DNA of 55,502 bases, from NCBI GenBank assembly GCA_024697645.1, contig JAILFH010000094.1:1-55502 (forward strand). The letters run 5' to 3'. Positions 8,409-16,740 of the stretch are shown here, piece by piece (position 1 is the stretch's first letter; each line of letters starts with the position of its first letter). Both the position numbers and the translations under genes were made by a program. Source of the DNA: Prevotella sp. (GTDB lineage: Bacteria > Bacteroidota > Bacteroidia > Bacteroidales > Bacteroidaceae). The notes below the pieces were generated by a model that searched no databases, was not told the origin of the DNA, and saw only the letters and a list, made by a program, of their open reading frames with translations.

Positions 8409-9131
8409 ATGAACAAGATAAAAGGAATCATCTTCGATTACGGCGGTACACTCGACACCGCAGGATGTCACTGGGGACAGATGCTGTGGCATGCCTATCA
8501 GCGTCAGCAAATTCCCGTGACTTATCAACAGTTCCGCGACGCCTATGTCTATGGTGAGCGCACATTAGGCCGTAATCCTATCATCAAGCCCGATTTCACA
8601 TTTCACCGTACCCTCTCGACGAAGATTCGACTGGAGATGGAGAACTTGTGCGTGAATGGCGCATGGGATGCTGATGAGGAAGTTTTCAAGGCAAAGCATA
8701 AGGCAGTGCTCGACGACCTCTATGCCGAGGTGCAGCGCATTACGAGTCATAGCGTCGATGTGCTGACGAAACTCAGCGAACACTATCCAATGGTATTGGT
8801 GAGCAATTTCTACGGAAACATTGCATGCGTGCTGAAGGAATTCGGCTTCGACAAGTTCTTTCCGCAGATTATTGAGTCAGCACAGGTGGGCATTCGCAAG
8901 CCCGACCCTCGCATATTCGAACTTGGTGTGGAAAAACTCGCTGGATTGCGTGCCGAGGAGGTGATGGTAGTAGGCGACAGTTTCTACAAGGACATTCTCC
9001 CCGCTCAGAAAGCAGGTTGCCACACGGCTTGGTTCAAGGGCGAAGGCTGGACAAAGGAGACCTACGACGAGAGCATTCCCGATATGGTAATCACCGACCT
9101 CGCCGACTTGCTGAAAATCATTGAAGCATAA
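8409..9131 (+). CDS. HAD superfamily hydrolase (HAD-IA type)
   Basis: A 240-aa phosphatase-like protein; ATG 8409 is preferred over 8385 because the HAD fold begins at once (KIKGIIFDYGGTLD). Motifs: I = DYGGT with nucleophile Asp, II = LVSN, III = Lys in RKPDP, IV = VVGDSFYKD. The residue two after the nucleophile is Gly instead of the usual Asp, a variant found in other HAD-IA members. In the operon it could remove the phosphate left by the CDP-alcohol phosphotransferase, as in phosphatidylinositol phosphate pathways. This role is inferred from position alone. Confidence 0.8.
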   Translation: MNKIKGIIFDYGGTLDTAGCHWGQMLWHAYQRQQIPVTYQQFRDAYVYGERTLGRNPIIKPDFTFHRTLSTKIRLEMENLCVNGAWDADEEVFKAKHKAVLDDLYAEVQRITSHSVDVLTKLSEHYPMVLVSNFYGNIACVLKEFGFDKFFPQIIESAQVGIRKPDPRIFELGVEKLAGLRAEEVMVVGDSFYKDILPAQKAGCHTAWFKGEGWTKETYDESIPDMVITDLADLLKIIEA

Positions 9132-9188
9132 CAAACCATAATCCCAAGAGGACTTAAGACTCATCACAGCCAAAGGCTTCTCAACGGA

Positions 9189-9313
9189 ACAAACGAAACG
9201 AATCAACAACAGATAGTCCTGAAGACATTTGACATCGGACGGCTTTCTAATAAATAAACGAAACGAATCAAGATCAGAATAGTCCCGAAGACATTTGACG
9301 TCGGACGGATCCT
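9189..9313 (+). repeat. two tandem copies of a ~60-bp repeat
   Basis: Copies 9189-9247 and 9254-9313 share AAACGAAACGAATCAA, then AGTCC-n-GAAGACATTTGAC-n-TCGGACGG. GTCC..GA and TC.GGAC can pair as a small hairpin. They lie between the HAD gene and the DUF5686 gene. Confidence 0.85.
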
Positions 9314-9363
9314 CTAACGAACAACGAAAATATAGTATTGAACGACGAAATGCTGATTTTTGA

Positions 9364-11955
9364 ATGACAAGAATAAAGTATCTTTTCATATTACTGTTTT
9401 CTGCTATTGCACTGACGACGCATGCTCAGATTAGCGGCTATATCACCGATGCACAGACTGGTGATACCCTACTCTATCCCAGCGCTTCCTACAAAGGAAA
9501 CCACGTGGCTGTGAGCGGCGATGCCAATGGTCATTATCGCATTGAACGCCACAACGGTTGGTATCTGACTTTCTCGGCGGTGGGCTATCAGTCGAAGCGA
9601 GTGATGATCAGCGAGAAGACTCCCTCGCGCCTCGACGTGAAACTGAAGCCCGACACAAAACAACTGGGTGAGGTGGTCGTGAAGGAGAAGCGCGGAAAAT
9701 ATTCGCGCAAGAACAACCCTGCCGTTGAACTGATGCGCCGCGTGATTGCCGCGAAGAAGAAGACAGACCTGAAGAATCACGACTACCTGCAATTCGACAA
9801 GTATCAGAAGATTACGTTGGCAATGAACGACATCGGCCCCGATGAACTCGTTGACAGCGGCTTCATCGGCAAGCGCCAATGGCTATTAGACCAAGTGGAG
9901 ACCTGCCCCTACAACAACAAACTGATTCTGCCGATTTCTGTCGACGAAACTGTGAGTCAGCACATCTATCGCAGAGATCCGAAGAGTGAGAAGGACATCA
10001 TCAAGGGTGTGAACTCAACGGGTATCAACCATTTCATTCAGACGGGCGACATCCTGAACACCGCAATGAAGGACATCTTCACCGATGTAGACATCTACGA
10101 AGATCAGGTACGACTGTTGCAATATCCATTCACATCGCCCATTGGTAAGGATGCCATAGGTTTCTACCGATTCTATATCGAGGACACCATCTATGTTGAC
10201 CGTGACCTCTGCTATCATCTGCAGTTCATTCCGAACAACCAGCAGGACTTTGGCTTCCGCGGTGAACTGTTCATCATCGCCGACTCCACCTTGCACGTAA
10301 AGCGTTGTAATCTGACAATTCCGAAGCGAAGCGACGTAAACTTCGTAGAGAACCTGCAGGTGCAGCAGGAATATACCCGGCTGGACAATGGCGAATGGGC
10401 ACTCTCAATCGACGACATGATTGTGGAACTGAAGGTGGCTAACTTCCTCTCGAAGGCATTGGTCGTCAGAACGACACGTCTGTCGGAGTACGCCTTCGAC
10501 CCACTGCCGAAGCAACTCTTCAAGGGTAAGGCCAAAGAGCGCCGCGATGCTAACGCGATGATGCGCGATGAGGACTTCTGGAACCAATATCGCTCAGTAG
10601 AACTCACGAAGAGTGAATCGTCGATGGACGCGTTCATTCATAAGATTGAGCAGTTGAAGGGCTTCAAGTATGTGCTCTTTGGCGTGAAGGCTCTGGCCGA
10701 GAACTTCATCGAAACCAGCACACCAGGCCATCCGTCGAAGTTCGACATCGGACCCGTGAATACGGTCGTGACGAGCAACTTCATCGATGGCTATCGCTTC
10801 CGTCTGTCTGGTCAGACCACAGCAAATCTGTCGCCGCACTGGTTTGCCTCGGGCTATGTGGCTTATGGTCTCGACTCGAAGAAGTTGTACTATAAGGGTG
10901 ATCTGACATATTCGTTCAACAAGAAGGAATACTTGCCACGTGAATTCCCGAAGCGCACACTCTCCTTCACTTCTACTTACGATATCACATCGCCCAGCGA
11001 CAAGTTTGTACATACGGACAAGGATAACGTGTTCACGTCGTTTAAGTGGGCCACTGTGGACAAGATGATGTTCTACAACCGCCAGCAACTCACGTTCGAA
11101 CGCGAGGAGGAATGGGGCTTGAAGACCACTATCGCACTGAAGGTTGAGGAAAACGAGGCTGCGGGTGCATTGTTCTTCACACCGCTATCGGCAGAGAACA
11201 ACTATATGGACATTGCCGAGGCTGACCTGAACAAGTACCTGCACAACGGAAAAATTCGCACTACTGAACTGCGCGCTGAGTTGCAGATTGCCCCAGGTCG
11301 CACATATATCAACACGAAACAGCGTCGACTGCCCATCAACCTCGATGCTCCTGTGTTCACGCTGAGCCATGCAATGGGATTCAAGAACTTCCTTGGTGGC
11401 GACTACACGTATAACTTCAGTGAACTGAGCATCTACAAGCGTTTCTGGATGAACTCATGGGGTAAGATTGACTGCTATCTGAAGGGTGGTATCCAGTGGA
11501 ATCAGGTGCCCTACCCGCTACTGATTATGCCTGCTGCAAACCTTTCGTACATCATCGAGGACGAGACGTTCAACCTCATCAACAATATGGAGTTCCTCAA
11601 CGATCGTTATGCTTCGCTTGACATCTCGTGGGACCTGAACGGAAAGATCTTCAACCGTATTCCACTGCTGAAGAAACTGAAGTGGCGCGAATATATCGGA
11701 GTGAAGGCTCTGTGGGGTGACCTGACGGACAAGAACAACCCATATCTGTCTCAGAATGCAGGCAGCGACGTGCTGATGTACTTCCCGAATGGTTGTAACA
11801 TCATGGACAACAAGAAGCCTTATGTGGAGTTGGTGGCTGGTGTGCACAATATCTTCAAAATCATGCACATCGAATATGTTCGCCGTTTGAACTACAACGA
11901 ACTCCCGACTGCTCATAAGCACGGCATCCGCTTCATGCTGAGAATGACGTTCTAA
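9364..11955 (+). CDS. DUF5686/carboxypeptidase-regulatory-like outer membrane protein
   Basis: An 863-aa exported protein with a signal peptide ending TTHAQ. Residues about 20-105 form a carboxypeptidase regulatory-like beta-sandwich (ISGYITDAQTGDTLLYPSAS... LGEVVV), the domain that also begins SusC-type receptors. The remainder matches DUF5686, whose C-terminal half has many short amphipathic strands ending in a terminal Phe (RFMLRMTF), as in outer-membrane beta-barrels. There is no TonB box or plug domain. It lies 230 bp behind the HAD gene, past a duplicated repeat, so co-transcription with the lipid-like operon is possible but unproven. Function is unknown; a barrel in the outer membrane is the best guess. 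Confidence 0.85.
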   Translation: MTRIKYLFILLFSAIALTTHAQISGYITDAQTGDTLLYPSASYKGNHVAVSGDANGHYRIERHNGWYLTFSAVGYQSKRVMISEKTPSRLDVKLKPDTKQLGEVVVKEKRGKYSRKNNPAVELMRRVIAAKKKTDLKNHDYLQFDKYQKITLAMNDIGPDELVDSGFIGKRQWLLDQVETCPYNNKLILPISVDETVSQHIYRRDPKSEKDIIKGVNSTGINHFIQTGDILNTAMKDIFTDVDIYEDQVRLLQYPFTSPIGKDAIGFYRFYIEDTIYVDRDLCYHLQFIPNNQQDFGFRGELFIIADSTLHVKRCNLTIPKRSDVNFVENLQVQQEYTRLDNGEWALSIDDMIVELKVANFLSKALVVRTTRLSEYAFDPLPKQLFKGKAKERRDANAMMRDEDFWNQYRSVELTKSESSMDAFIHKIEQLKGFKYVLFGVKALAENFIETSTPGHPSKFDIGPVNTVVTSNFIDGYRFRLSGQTTANLSPHWFASGYVAYGLDSKKLYYKGDLTYSFNKKEYLPREFPKRTLSFTSTYDITSPSDKFVHTDKDNVFTSFKWATVDKMMFYNRQQLTFEREEEWGLKTTIALKVEENEAAGALFFTPLSAENNYMDIAEADLNKYLHNGKIRTTELRAELQIAPGRTYINTKQRRLPINLDAPVFTLSHAMGFKNFLGGDYTYNFSELSIYKRFWMNSWGKIDCYLKGGIQWNQVPYPLLIMPAANLSYIIEDETFNLINNMEFLNDRYASLDISWDLNGKIFNRIPLLKKLKWREYIGVKALWGDLTDKNNPYLSQNAGSDVLMYFPNGCNIMDNKKPYVELVAGVHNIFKIMHIEYVRRLNYNELPTAHKHGIRFMLRMTF

Positions 11956-12494
11956 ACAGATTACAAATAACAAGTCCCAAACAGATTACAAATAACAAGT
12001 CTCAAATTACAAATATGATTTGCTCTGTGGCGGCCGCCACAGGGCACTTTTTGTATTGGGAAAATAGGAGTTTTTTCAAATTCCGAAATAAACACGAAAA
12101 GGACAAAAGCCCCGAAAATAAGATAAAAAGAAATCTGAGAAAATCTGAGTAGTCTGTGGGCGAAAAAAAGTTTTAAAATGAGGGTTGGAGGAGAGAGAAA
12201 GGAGGAAAGAGGAAGGAGGAACGAGGAACGAGAAGCGAGAAAGGAGGAGCGAGGAAGGAGGAAGGAGAAGCGAAGAAGGAGAAGCAAGAAAGGAGGAGCG
12301 AGAAAGGAGGAGCGAGAAAGGAGATTAGCATTGCGGCAACTCGACGTTGGAGCAGCAAGACTAATGTCTGAACTCCTAAACTTCCGAACTTCTGAACTCC
12401 TAAAAAAAACTTATGAACTCCTAAAAAACTAAACTTCCGAACTTCTGAGCTCTGAACTCTGGACTCTGGGCATTGAACTCCTAAAAAAAACTCC
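11956..12494. repeat. convergent intergenic region of low-complexity repeats
   Basis: It holds a 25-bp direct duplication AAACAGATTACAAATAACAAGTC (about 11955-12002), one copy of the AATCTGAGTAGTCTGTGGG word (12128-12160), a purine-rich tract of GAGGAACGAG/AAAGGAGGAGCGAG units (12182-12326) and a degenerate tract of GAACTCCTAAACTTCCGAACTTCT units (12367-12497). The open frame at 12178-12432 follows from the tract and is not a gene. No clear terminator was seen. Confidence 0.75.
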
Positions 12495-13256
12495 TTATAC
12501 CTCTAGCATTAGTCCGTCATAGGCAAACCGGACGTCCTCGGGCAAACGACTGTTGGCATCGTCGTGAAGTCCAATCTTGTGGGTGAGGTGAGTAAGGTAG
12601 GTTCGCTCAGCCCCTATCGAACGCGCAAACTCAATGGCGTCAGGGACAAGCATGTGACTATGATGTTCCCTCTCGAATCGGAGGGCATTGACGACCAACG
12701 TCTTCACACCCTGTAGCAGTTCACGGCTTTCATCGCTAATTGTCTTCATATCGGTGATATATGCGAAATCACCAAAGCGATAGGCCAGAATAGGCAGTTT
12801 GTCGTGCATCACCTCTACTGCCTGCCATTCGATATCGCCGATTCGTCCCCGCTGACCCGCCTGAATGGGATGCAGATTCAACAGAGGAACACCTGGATAG
12901 AGGTTTTCCGTGAAGCAATACGGCATCGTCACACGAAGCGCGTCTGCAGTAAGTTTGTCGGCGTAGATATTGAGGTCGCCAAAAACGCAGAAACCACGCA
13001 AATCGTCGATTCCTGCCACGTGGTCGTAATGGATATGTGTGAGCAGCACGCCGTCAATCTTCTTGAAAGGCTGCCGCATGAGTTGCATACGAATATCAGG
13101 TCCGCTATCAATCAGAACGCGAGTGGACTCTGTCTCCAGCAATCCCGCACTACGATAACGGAAATCACGCGGGTCGGTGCTTCTACAAACTTCGCACTGA
13201 CAGCCCAAAACGGGCACTCCTGCAGATGTTCCTGTTCCTAAAAAAGTAAATTTCAT
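12495..13256 (-). CDS. MBL-fold metallo-hydrolase, PhnP-like
   Basis: A 253-aa protein with the metallo-beta-lactamase motif THIHYDH (about 74-80) and later His/Asp ligands (HDK near 150, HSH and LTHLTHK near the end). The N-terminal CQCEVC is the extra zinc knuckle seen in PhnP-type phosphodiesterases, which cleave cyclic phosphates and related phosphodiesters. Known Bacteroidota homologues are annotated only as MBL-fold hydrolases, so the substrate is unclear. It is the last gene of a minus-strand operon, 18 bp after murB. Confidence 0.85.
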   Translation of the reverse strand: MKFTFLGTGTSAGVPVLGCQCEVCRSTDPRDFRYRSAGLLETESTRVLIDSGPDIRMQLMRQPFKKIDGVLLTHIHYDHVAGIDDLRGFCVFGDLNIYADKLTADALRVTMPYCFTENLYPGVPLLNLHPIQAGQRGRIGDIEWQAVEVMHDKLPILAYRFGDFAYITDMKTISDESRELLQGVKTLVVNALRFEREHHSHMLVPDAIEFARSIGAERTYLTHLTHKIGLHDDANSRLPEDVRFAYDGLMLEV

Positions 13257-13274
13257 CCTATTTTAAACTCCCAT

Positions 13275-14357
13275 TCACACAACATTCACTTCAGGTCGTA
13301 TCTCGATGCCGAATTTCTCCATCACATCGTGACGTACGGCTTCGCAGAGCGTGAGGATTTCCTGACCTGTGGCACCACCTCGATTCACTAATACTAGTGC
13401 CTGCTTGTCGTGAACGCCAGCGCGTCCGAGCGAGCGACCTTTCCACCCACATTGTTCAATCATCCAGCCTGCAGGAATCTTCACGTGTTGTTCATCTACA
13501 ACATAATGAGGCATTCCCACATATTCTGCTGCCAACTCTTCGTATTTCTCCACAGGCACAACGGGGTTCATGAAGAAACTGCCGCCATTGCCCAGTTCCT
13601 TCGGGTCGGGCAATTTAGCACGGCGAATATCAATAATCGTCTCGCGCAGTTGTCTTGGAGATGGCTCACTGATACCTCTTTCATCCAGAGCAGCACGAAT
13701 GTTCCCATAATCAAGTCTGGGGGTGAACGTCGTCGAAAGGCGATAGGTCACATAAGTCACAATGTACTGATTGCGCCATTCGCCCTTGAAGCGACTTTGA
13801 CGATAGCCGTAGCCGCAGTCTTCGTTTTCGAACACCACCTGCTCGCCTGAACGAATCTCTACTGCCTCAACACGCTCAATCAGGTCCTTTGCCTCAGCAC
13901 CATAGGCACCAATATTCTGAATAGCACTTGCGCCCACTTCGCCTGGAATCAGCGAGAGGTTCTCGGCACCATGCCATCCTTCTTCGACACACTGGGCTAC
14001 GAAATCGTCCCAGACAACGCCGCTTCCGACGCGCACAAGAACATAATCGTTTCCCTTCTCTACAATCTCAACGCCCATGATGGCAGAATGGACTACGGTG
14101 CCGTGGAAGTCGCCAGTGAGCAACAGATTGCTGCCACCACCAAGCAATAGCAAGGGAGCATTCGAGCGTTTCAGAGAAGGCAACACATGCAACAACTCCA
14201 GTTCAGAGGAAAACTCCACAAATCGGTCACATTTGGCATCAATCCCAAACGTGTTGTGACTCAATAAACTATAATCGCGAATGTCTTTCAAAATGGAATC
14301 TATAGATGTTAAATAAGCACTTACTGTTGCTAAATCTGGAACTTTACAAGTTTCCAT
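13275..14357 (-). CDS. murB: UDP-N-acetylenolpyruvoylglucosamine reductase MurB
   Basis: MurB reduces enolpyruvyl-UDP-GlcNAc to UDP-MurNAc with NADPH and FAD in cytoplasmic peptidoglycan synthesis. Visible signatures: LLLGGGSNLLLTGDF (FAD loop), ENLSLIPGEVGASAIQNIGAYG, GNGGSFFMNP with the catalytic Ser, and the terminal IRPEVNVV with the conserved Glu. The ATG at 14357 lies 28 bp inside the upstream lipoprotein gene and gives 360 aa, about 20 more than relatives that begin near KDIRDYSLLSHNTFG; a TTG at 14291-14289 would fit that shorter form. Either start implies tight coupling with the lipoprotein gene. Confidence 0.93.
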   Translation of the reverse strand: METCKVPDLATVSAYLTSIDSILKDIRDYSLLSHNTFGIDAKCDRFVEFSSELELLHVLPSLKRSNAPLLLLGGGSNLLLTGDFHGTVVHSAIMGVEIVEKGNDYVLVRVGSGVVWDDFVAQCVEEGWHGAENLSLIPGEVGASAIQNIGAYGAEAKDLIERVEAVEIRSGEQVVFENEDCGYGYRQSRFKGEWRNQYIVTYVTYRLSTTFTPRLDYGNIRAALDERGISEPSPRQLRETIIDIRRAKLPDPKELGNGGSFFMNPVVPVEKYEELAAEYVGMPHYVVDEQHVKIPAGWMIEQCGWKGRSLGRAGVHDKQALVLVNRGGATGQEILTLCEAVRHDVMEKFGIEIRPEVNVV

Positions 14358-15184
14358 GCATCATCTTTCCGTTCGAACATCATCTGAATGTTCAGACCAT
14401 TAGCAATGCCCCTAATCACGACCACCTTCTCGTTTTCATGATCCAAATGCTGACCATAGTTCACGCAGTAAATAACGCCCTTCGGAATCAGGACTGGCTT
14501 GAAAGTAGGCCATTGCTCGGGCATAATTGAACCCGTAACCTCGCCCGATTCAGACTCTTCATCAGCATCAGGCGCCGTCATCACGACAAACTCGTTCAGG
14601 CTCTGCATCTGGAAGGTAGTATCTCGGGCAAATCGCTCGTAGAATCGTAGGAATTCAGCACAGGGATGCTCGCTAAGTTCCTTATGGGCAATCTTCACCA
14701 GTTGCCACTCTCCCGTCTCAGAGCGCTTGAAGTCGTATTCCTTCATCAGGTCTTCCGTGAGATAGATTTTCTCTACTGATGCCTGTGTAAGTTGGTAACT
14801 CTTCGACAGTGTATCCTCAGCGGTGTTGTCGAGTAGCATCATATAGTAACCGTCGCCCATGAAGAAATGACTGTATTTCCACTGACGTCGCTGCATATTA
14901 GCAGTCGTTCCATTCTTCTCTACGGGCAGTGGGAATGCGATTCGGCTCATCTGCATGCGGCGATTACCAGCGAAATTGAAGAAGAAATCGTCGAACAACT
15001 CGTCGATAGCCTTCGACTGAGGCACTTCCACCAAATCGACGATGGTGTCGGAAGCCACGCTGTCTGAGGCCAAGGAATCTTCTTCCACAGATTCTACATC
15101 TGCAGCAGATTTCCTATCGATGCACCCAGCCATCACCAGGAACACCAACATTAGACCAATTGTCACTAATCTCTTCCTATGCAT
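14330..15184 (-). CDS. DUF4348-like lipoprotein
   Basis: A 284-aa protein with a lipoprotein signal: basic start MHRKR, hydrophobic core, lipobox LVMAGC with Cys21. An acidic, Ser-rich linker follows (about 24-50), then a globular domain that resembles the Bacteroidota DUF4348 family. It heads the operon with murB, overlapping it, and the MBL hydrolase. Lipid anchoring is well supported; the domain name is from memory of the family and less certain. Role unknown; linkage to murB hints at envelope maintenance. Confidence 0.7.
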   Translation of the reverse strand: MHRKRLVTIGLMLVFLVMAGCIDRKSAADVESVEEDSLASDSVASDTIVDLVEVPQSKAIDELFDDFFFNFAGNRRMQMSRIAFPLPVEKNGTTANMQRRQWKYSHFFMGDGYYMMLLDNTAEDTLSKSYQLTQASVEKIYLTEDLMKEYDFKRSETGEWQLVKIAHKELSEHPCAEFLRFYERFARDTTFQMQSLNEFVVMTAPDADEESESGEVTGSIMPEQWPTFKPVLIPKGVIYCVNYGQHLDHENEKVVVIRGIANGLNIQMMFERKDDAWKLVKFQI

Positions 15185-15219
15185 TTTCCCTAAAATTCCT
15201 ATTTCTCTCTAATTCACTG

Positions 15220-15250
15220 CAAAGATACGAATAAGTGAGCGAAATGCAAA
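15220..15250 (-). promoter_or_regulatory. promoter of lipoprotein-murB operon, inside a dispersed repeat
   Basis: On the minus strand, TTTG at 15250-15247, 19 bp, then TATCTTTG at 15227-15220. This matches the Bacteroidota -33/-7 layout. The same sequence recurs upstream of rarA. Confidence 0.75.
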
Positions 15251-15320
15251 AAGAAAATGCAATTTTATTTTTATTTCCGAACGAAAGTATCTTGGGCGAA
15301 GCCAAAGATAGTGCAAATCG
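15220..15320 (-). repeat. promoter-bearing dispersed repeat, copy 1
   Basis: The plus strand reads TGCAAAGATACGAATAAGTG then AGCGAAATGCAAA, an A/T-rich stretch, and a hairpin TATCTT-G-GGC-GAA-GCC-A-AAGATA. It aligns along its length with 48249-48345; the hairpin arms differ in both halves in a compensating way (GTAAC/GTTAC there). Confidence 0.8.
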
Positions 15321-15395
15321 AAGAGAATTCACACGCTCAACTACACCTATAAAACTTTTTAGCAGTATAGACTTGGCTGTTAAAAAAAATTTGCT

Positions 15396-15403
15396 TACCT
15401 TTG
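15396..15403 (+). promoter_or_regulatory. -7 box of pheS
   Basis: TACCTTTG followed by CAGG, with a TTG 20 bp upstream (15373-15375). The leader to the ATG at 15496 would be about 85 nt; no recognisable attenuator or T-box was seen in it. Confidence 0.75.
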
Positions 15404-15495
15404 CAGGTTGAATGCACATCATCTATGATTGCAGAATCTTAGTTGGCTGTGTGATTCGTGGAAAGAAACAATTGTAAAAAGATAATACAACAAAG

Positions 15496-16533
15496 ATGTT
15501 AATAGACAAAATTGAAGCACTTCTGAAGGAAGTGAGTGAACTGACAGCCAAGAACGCTGAGGACATTGAACAGTTGCGCTTGAAATATCTGAGCCGTAAG
15601 GGTGAGATTAACGCCCTGATGCAGGATTTCCGCAATGTAGCCGCCGAGGATAAGAAAACGGTGGGCATCAAGATCAACGAACTGAAACAGTTGGCCTTCG
15701 ACCGCATCAACAGTTTGAAGGAACAGTTAGACAATAGTGGCAGCGAGGATAATGATCTTGACTTGACACGCACGCCCTACCCCATTCAGTTGGGTACCCG
15801 TCATCCACTGACCATCGTGAAGAATCAAATCATCGACATCTTCCAGCGCATGGGGTTCACCTTGGCAGAAGGTCCTGAGATTGACGATGACCTGCACGTT
15901 TTCACCAAACTGAACTTCGCTGCTGATCATCCTGCTCGTGACATGCAGGACACATTCTTCGTGGAAACCAACCCCGACGATGTAGCCAAGAACGTTATCC
16001 TGCGTTCACACACGTCGAACGATCAGGCTCACTACATGGAAACCCATCAGCCGCCTATCCGCGTGATCTGCCCGGGTCGCGTCTATAGAAACGAGGCTGT
16101 TTCGGCTCGTGCTCACTGCTTCTTCCATCAGGTGGAAGGTCTCTACATCGACAAGAACGTTTCGTTCACCGACCTGAAGCAAGTACTGCTCACATTTGCC
16201 CGTGAGATGTTTGGTCCTGACACACAGATTCGTCTGCGCCCGAGTTACTTCCCATTCACAGAACCCTCTGCTGAAATGGACGTCAGTTGCACCATCTGTG
16301 GAGGTAAGGGCTGCAGTCTCTGCAAGGGCGAGGGCTGGCTCGAGATTTTGGGCTGCGGAATGGTTGACCCCAATGTGCTTGAAGCATGCGGTATCGACAG
16401 CACCGTCTATTCGGGCTATGCCTTCGGTATGGGCGTTGAGCGCATCACCAACTTGAAGTATCGCGTTGCCGACCTTCGTATGTTCTCTGAGAATGACGTA
16501 AGATTCCTGCGCGAATTTGAGGCTGCCAACTAA
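15496..16533 (+). CDS. pheS: phenylalanyl-tRNA synthetase alpha subunit
   Basis: The alpha subunit carries the class II catalytic core that activates Phe and, with PheT, charges tRNA-Phe. At 345 aa it is the normal length. It shows the N-terminal coiled coil (about 1-90), the HPLTIVKNQIIDIFQRMGF region, RSHTSNDQA, CPGRVYRNE (motif 2), EPSAEMDVSC and GFAFGMGVER-like motif 3 (YAFGMGVERI). CTICGGKGCSLCKGEG contains a four-Cys cluster typical of Bacteroidota PheS. PheT is not in the window. Confidence 0.96.
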   Translation: MLIDKIEALLKEVSELTAKNAEDIEQLRLKYLSRKGEINALMQDFRNVAAEDKKTVGIKINELKQLAFDRINSLKEQLDNSGSEDNDLDLTRTPYPIQLGTRHPLTIVKNQIIDIFQRMGFTLAEGPEIDDDLHVFTKLNFAADHPARDMQDTFFVETNPDDVAKNVILRSHTSNDQAHYMETHQPPIRVICPGRVYRNEAVSARAHCFFHQVEGLYIDKNVSFTDLKQVLLTFAREMFGPDTQIRLRPSYFPFTEPSAEMDVSCTICGGKGCSLCKGEGWLEILGCGMVDPNVLEACGIDSTVYSGYAFGMGVERITNLKYRVADLRMFSENDVRFLREFEAAN

Positions 16534-16550
16534 ATCAGAAAATTGATAAT

Positions 16551-16740
16551 CCCTTTTCCGAAGGGAAGGAAAACATTCTACAAAAGAAGAACGTTTCCAC
16601 CTTTTCCGAAGGGAAGAAGAATAACGACCCATCTACCCCAACCCCTTTCCGAAAGGAGGATAGTAGAAATGCATTGCCTATGGGAACAACGAAAAAACTC
16701 CTAAGCATCCTACTCCCCTCTTCTCTGAGAGGGGTTGGGG
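16551..16740 (+). repeat. series of CCTTTTCCGAAGGG palindromes
   Basis: Hairpins CCCTTTTCCGAAGGG (16551-16565), CCTTTTCCGAAGGGAAG (16600-16616) and CCCCTTTCCGAAAGGAGG (16642-16659), then CCCCTCT-TCTCTG-AGAGGGG (16714-16733). The last lies inside the start of the PagL-like gene. Confidence 0.75.

Noticed and set aside
8427..8450. Inactivated HAD phosphatase because the second motif I Asp is Gly
   Set aside because: The nucleophile, Ser/Thr, Lys and acidic motif IV are intact and DYGGT is known in other HAD-IA members, so inactivity is not supported.
12178..12432. 84-aa open frame rich in Arg, Glu and Lys
   Set aside because: It is a translation of the purine-rich low-complexity tract; no promoter or homologous look.
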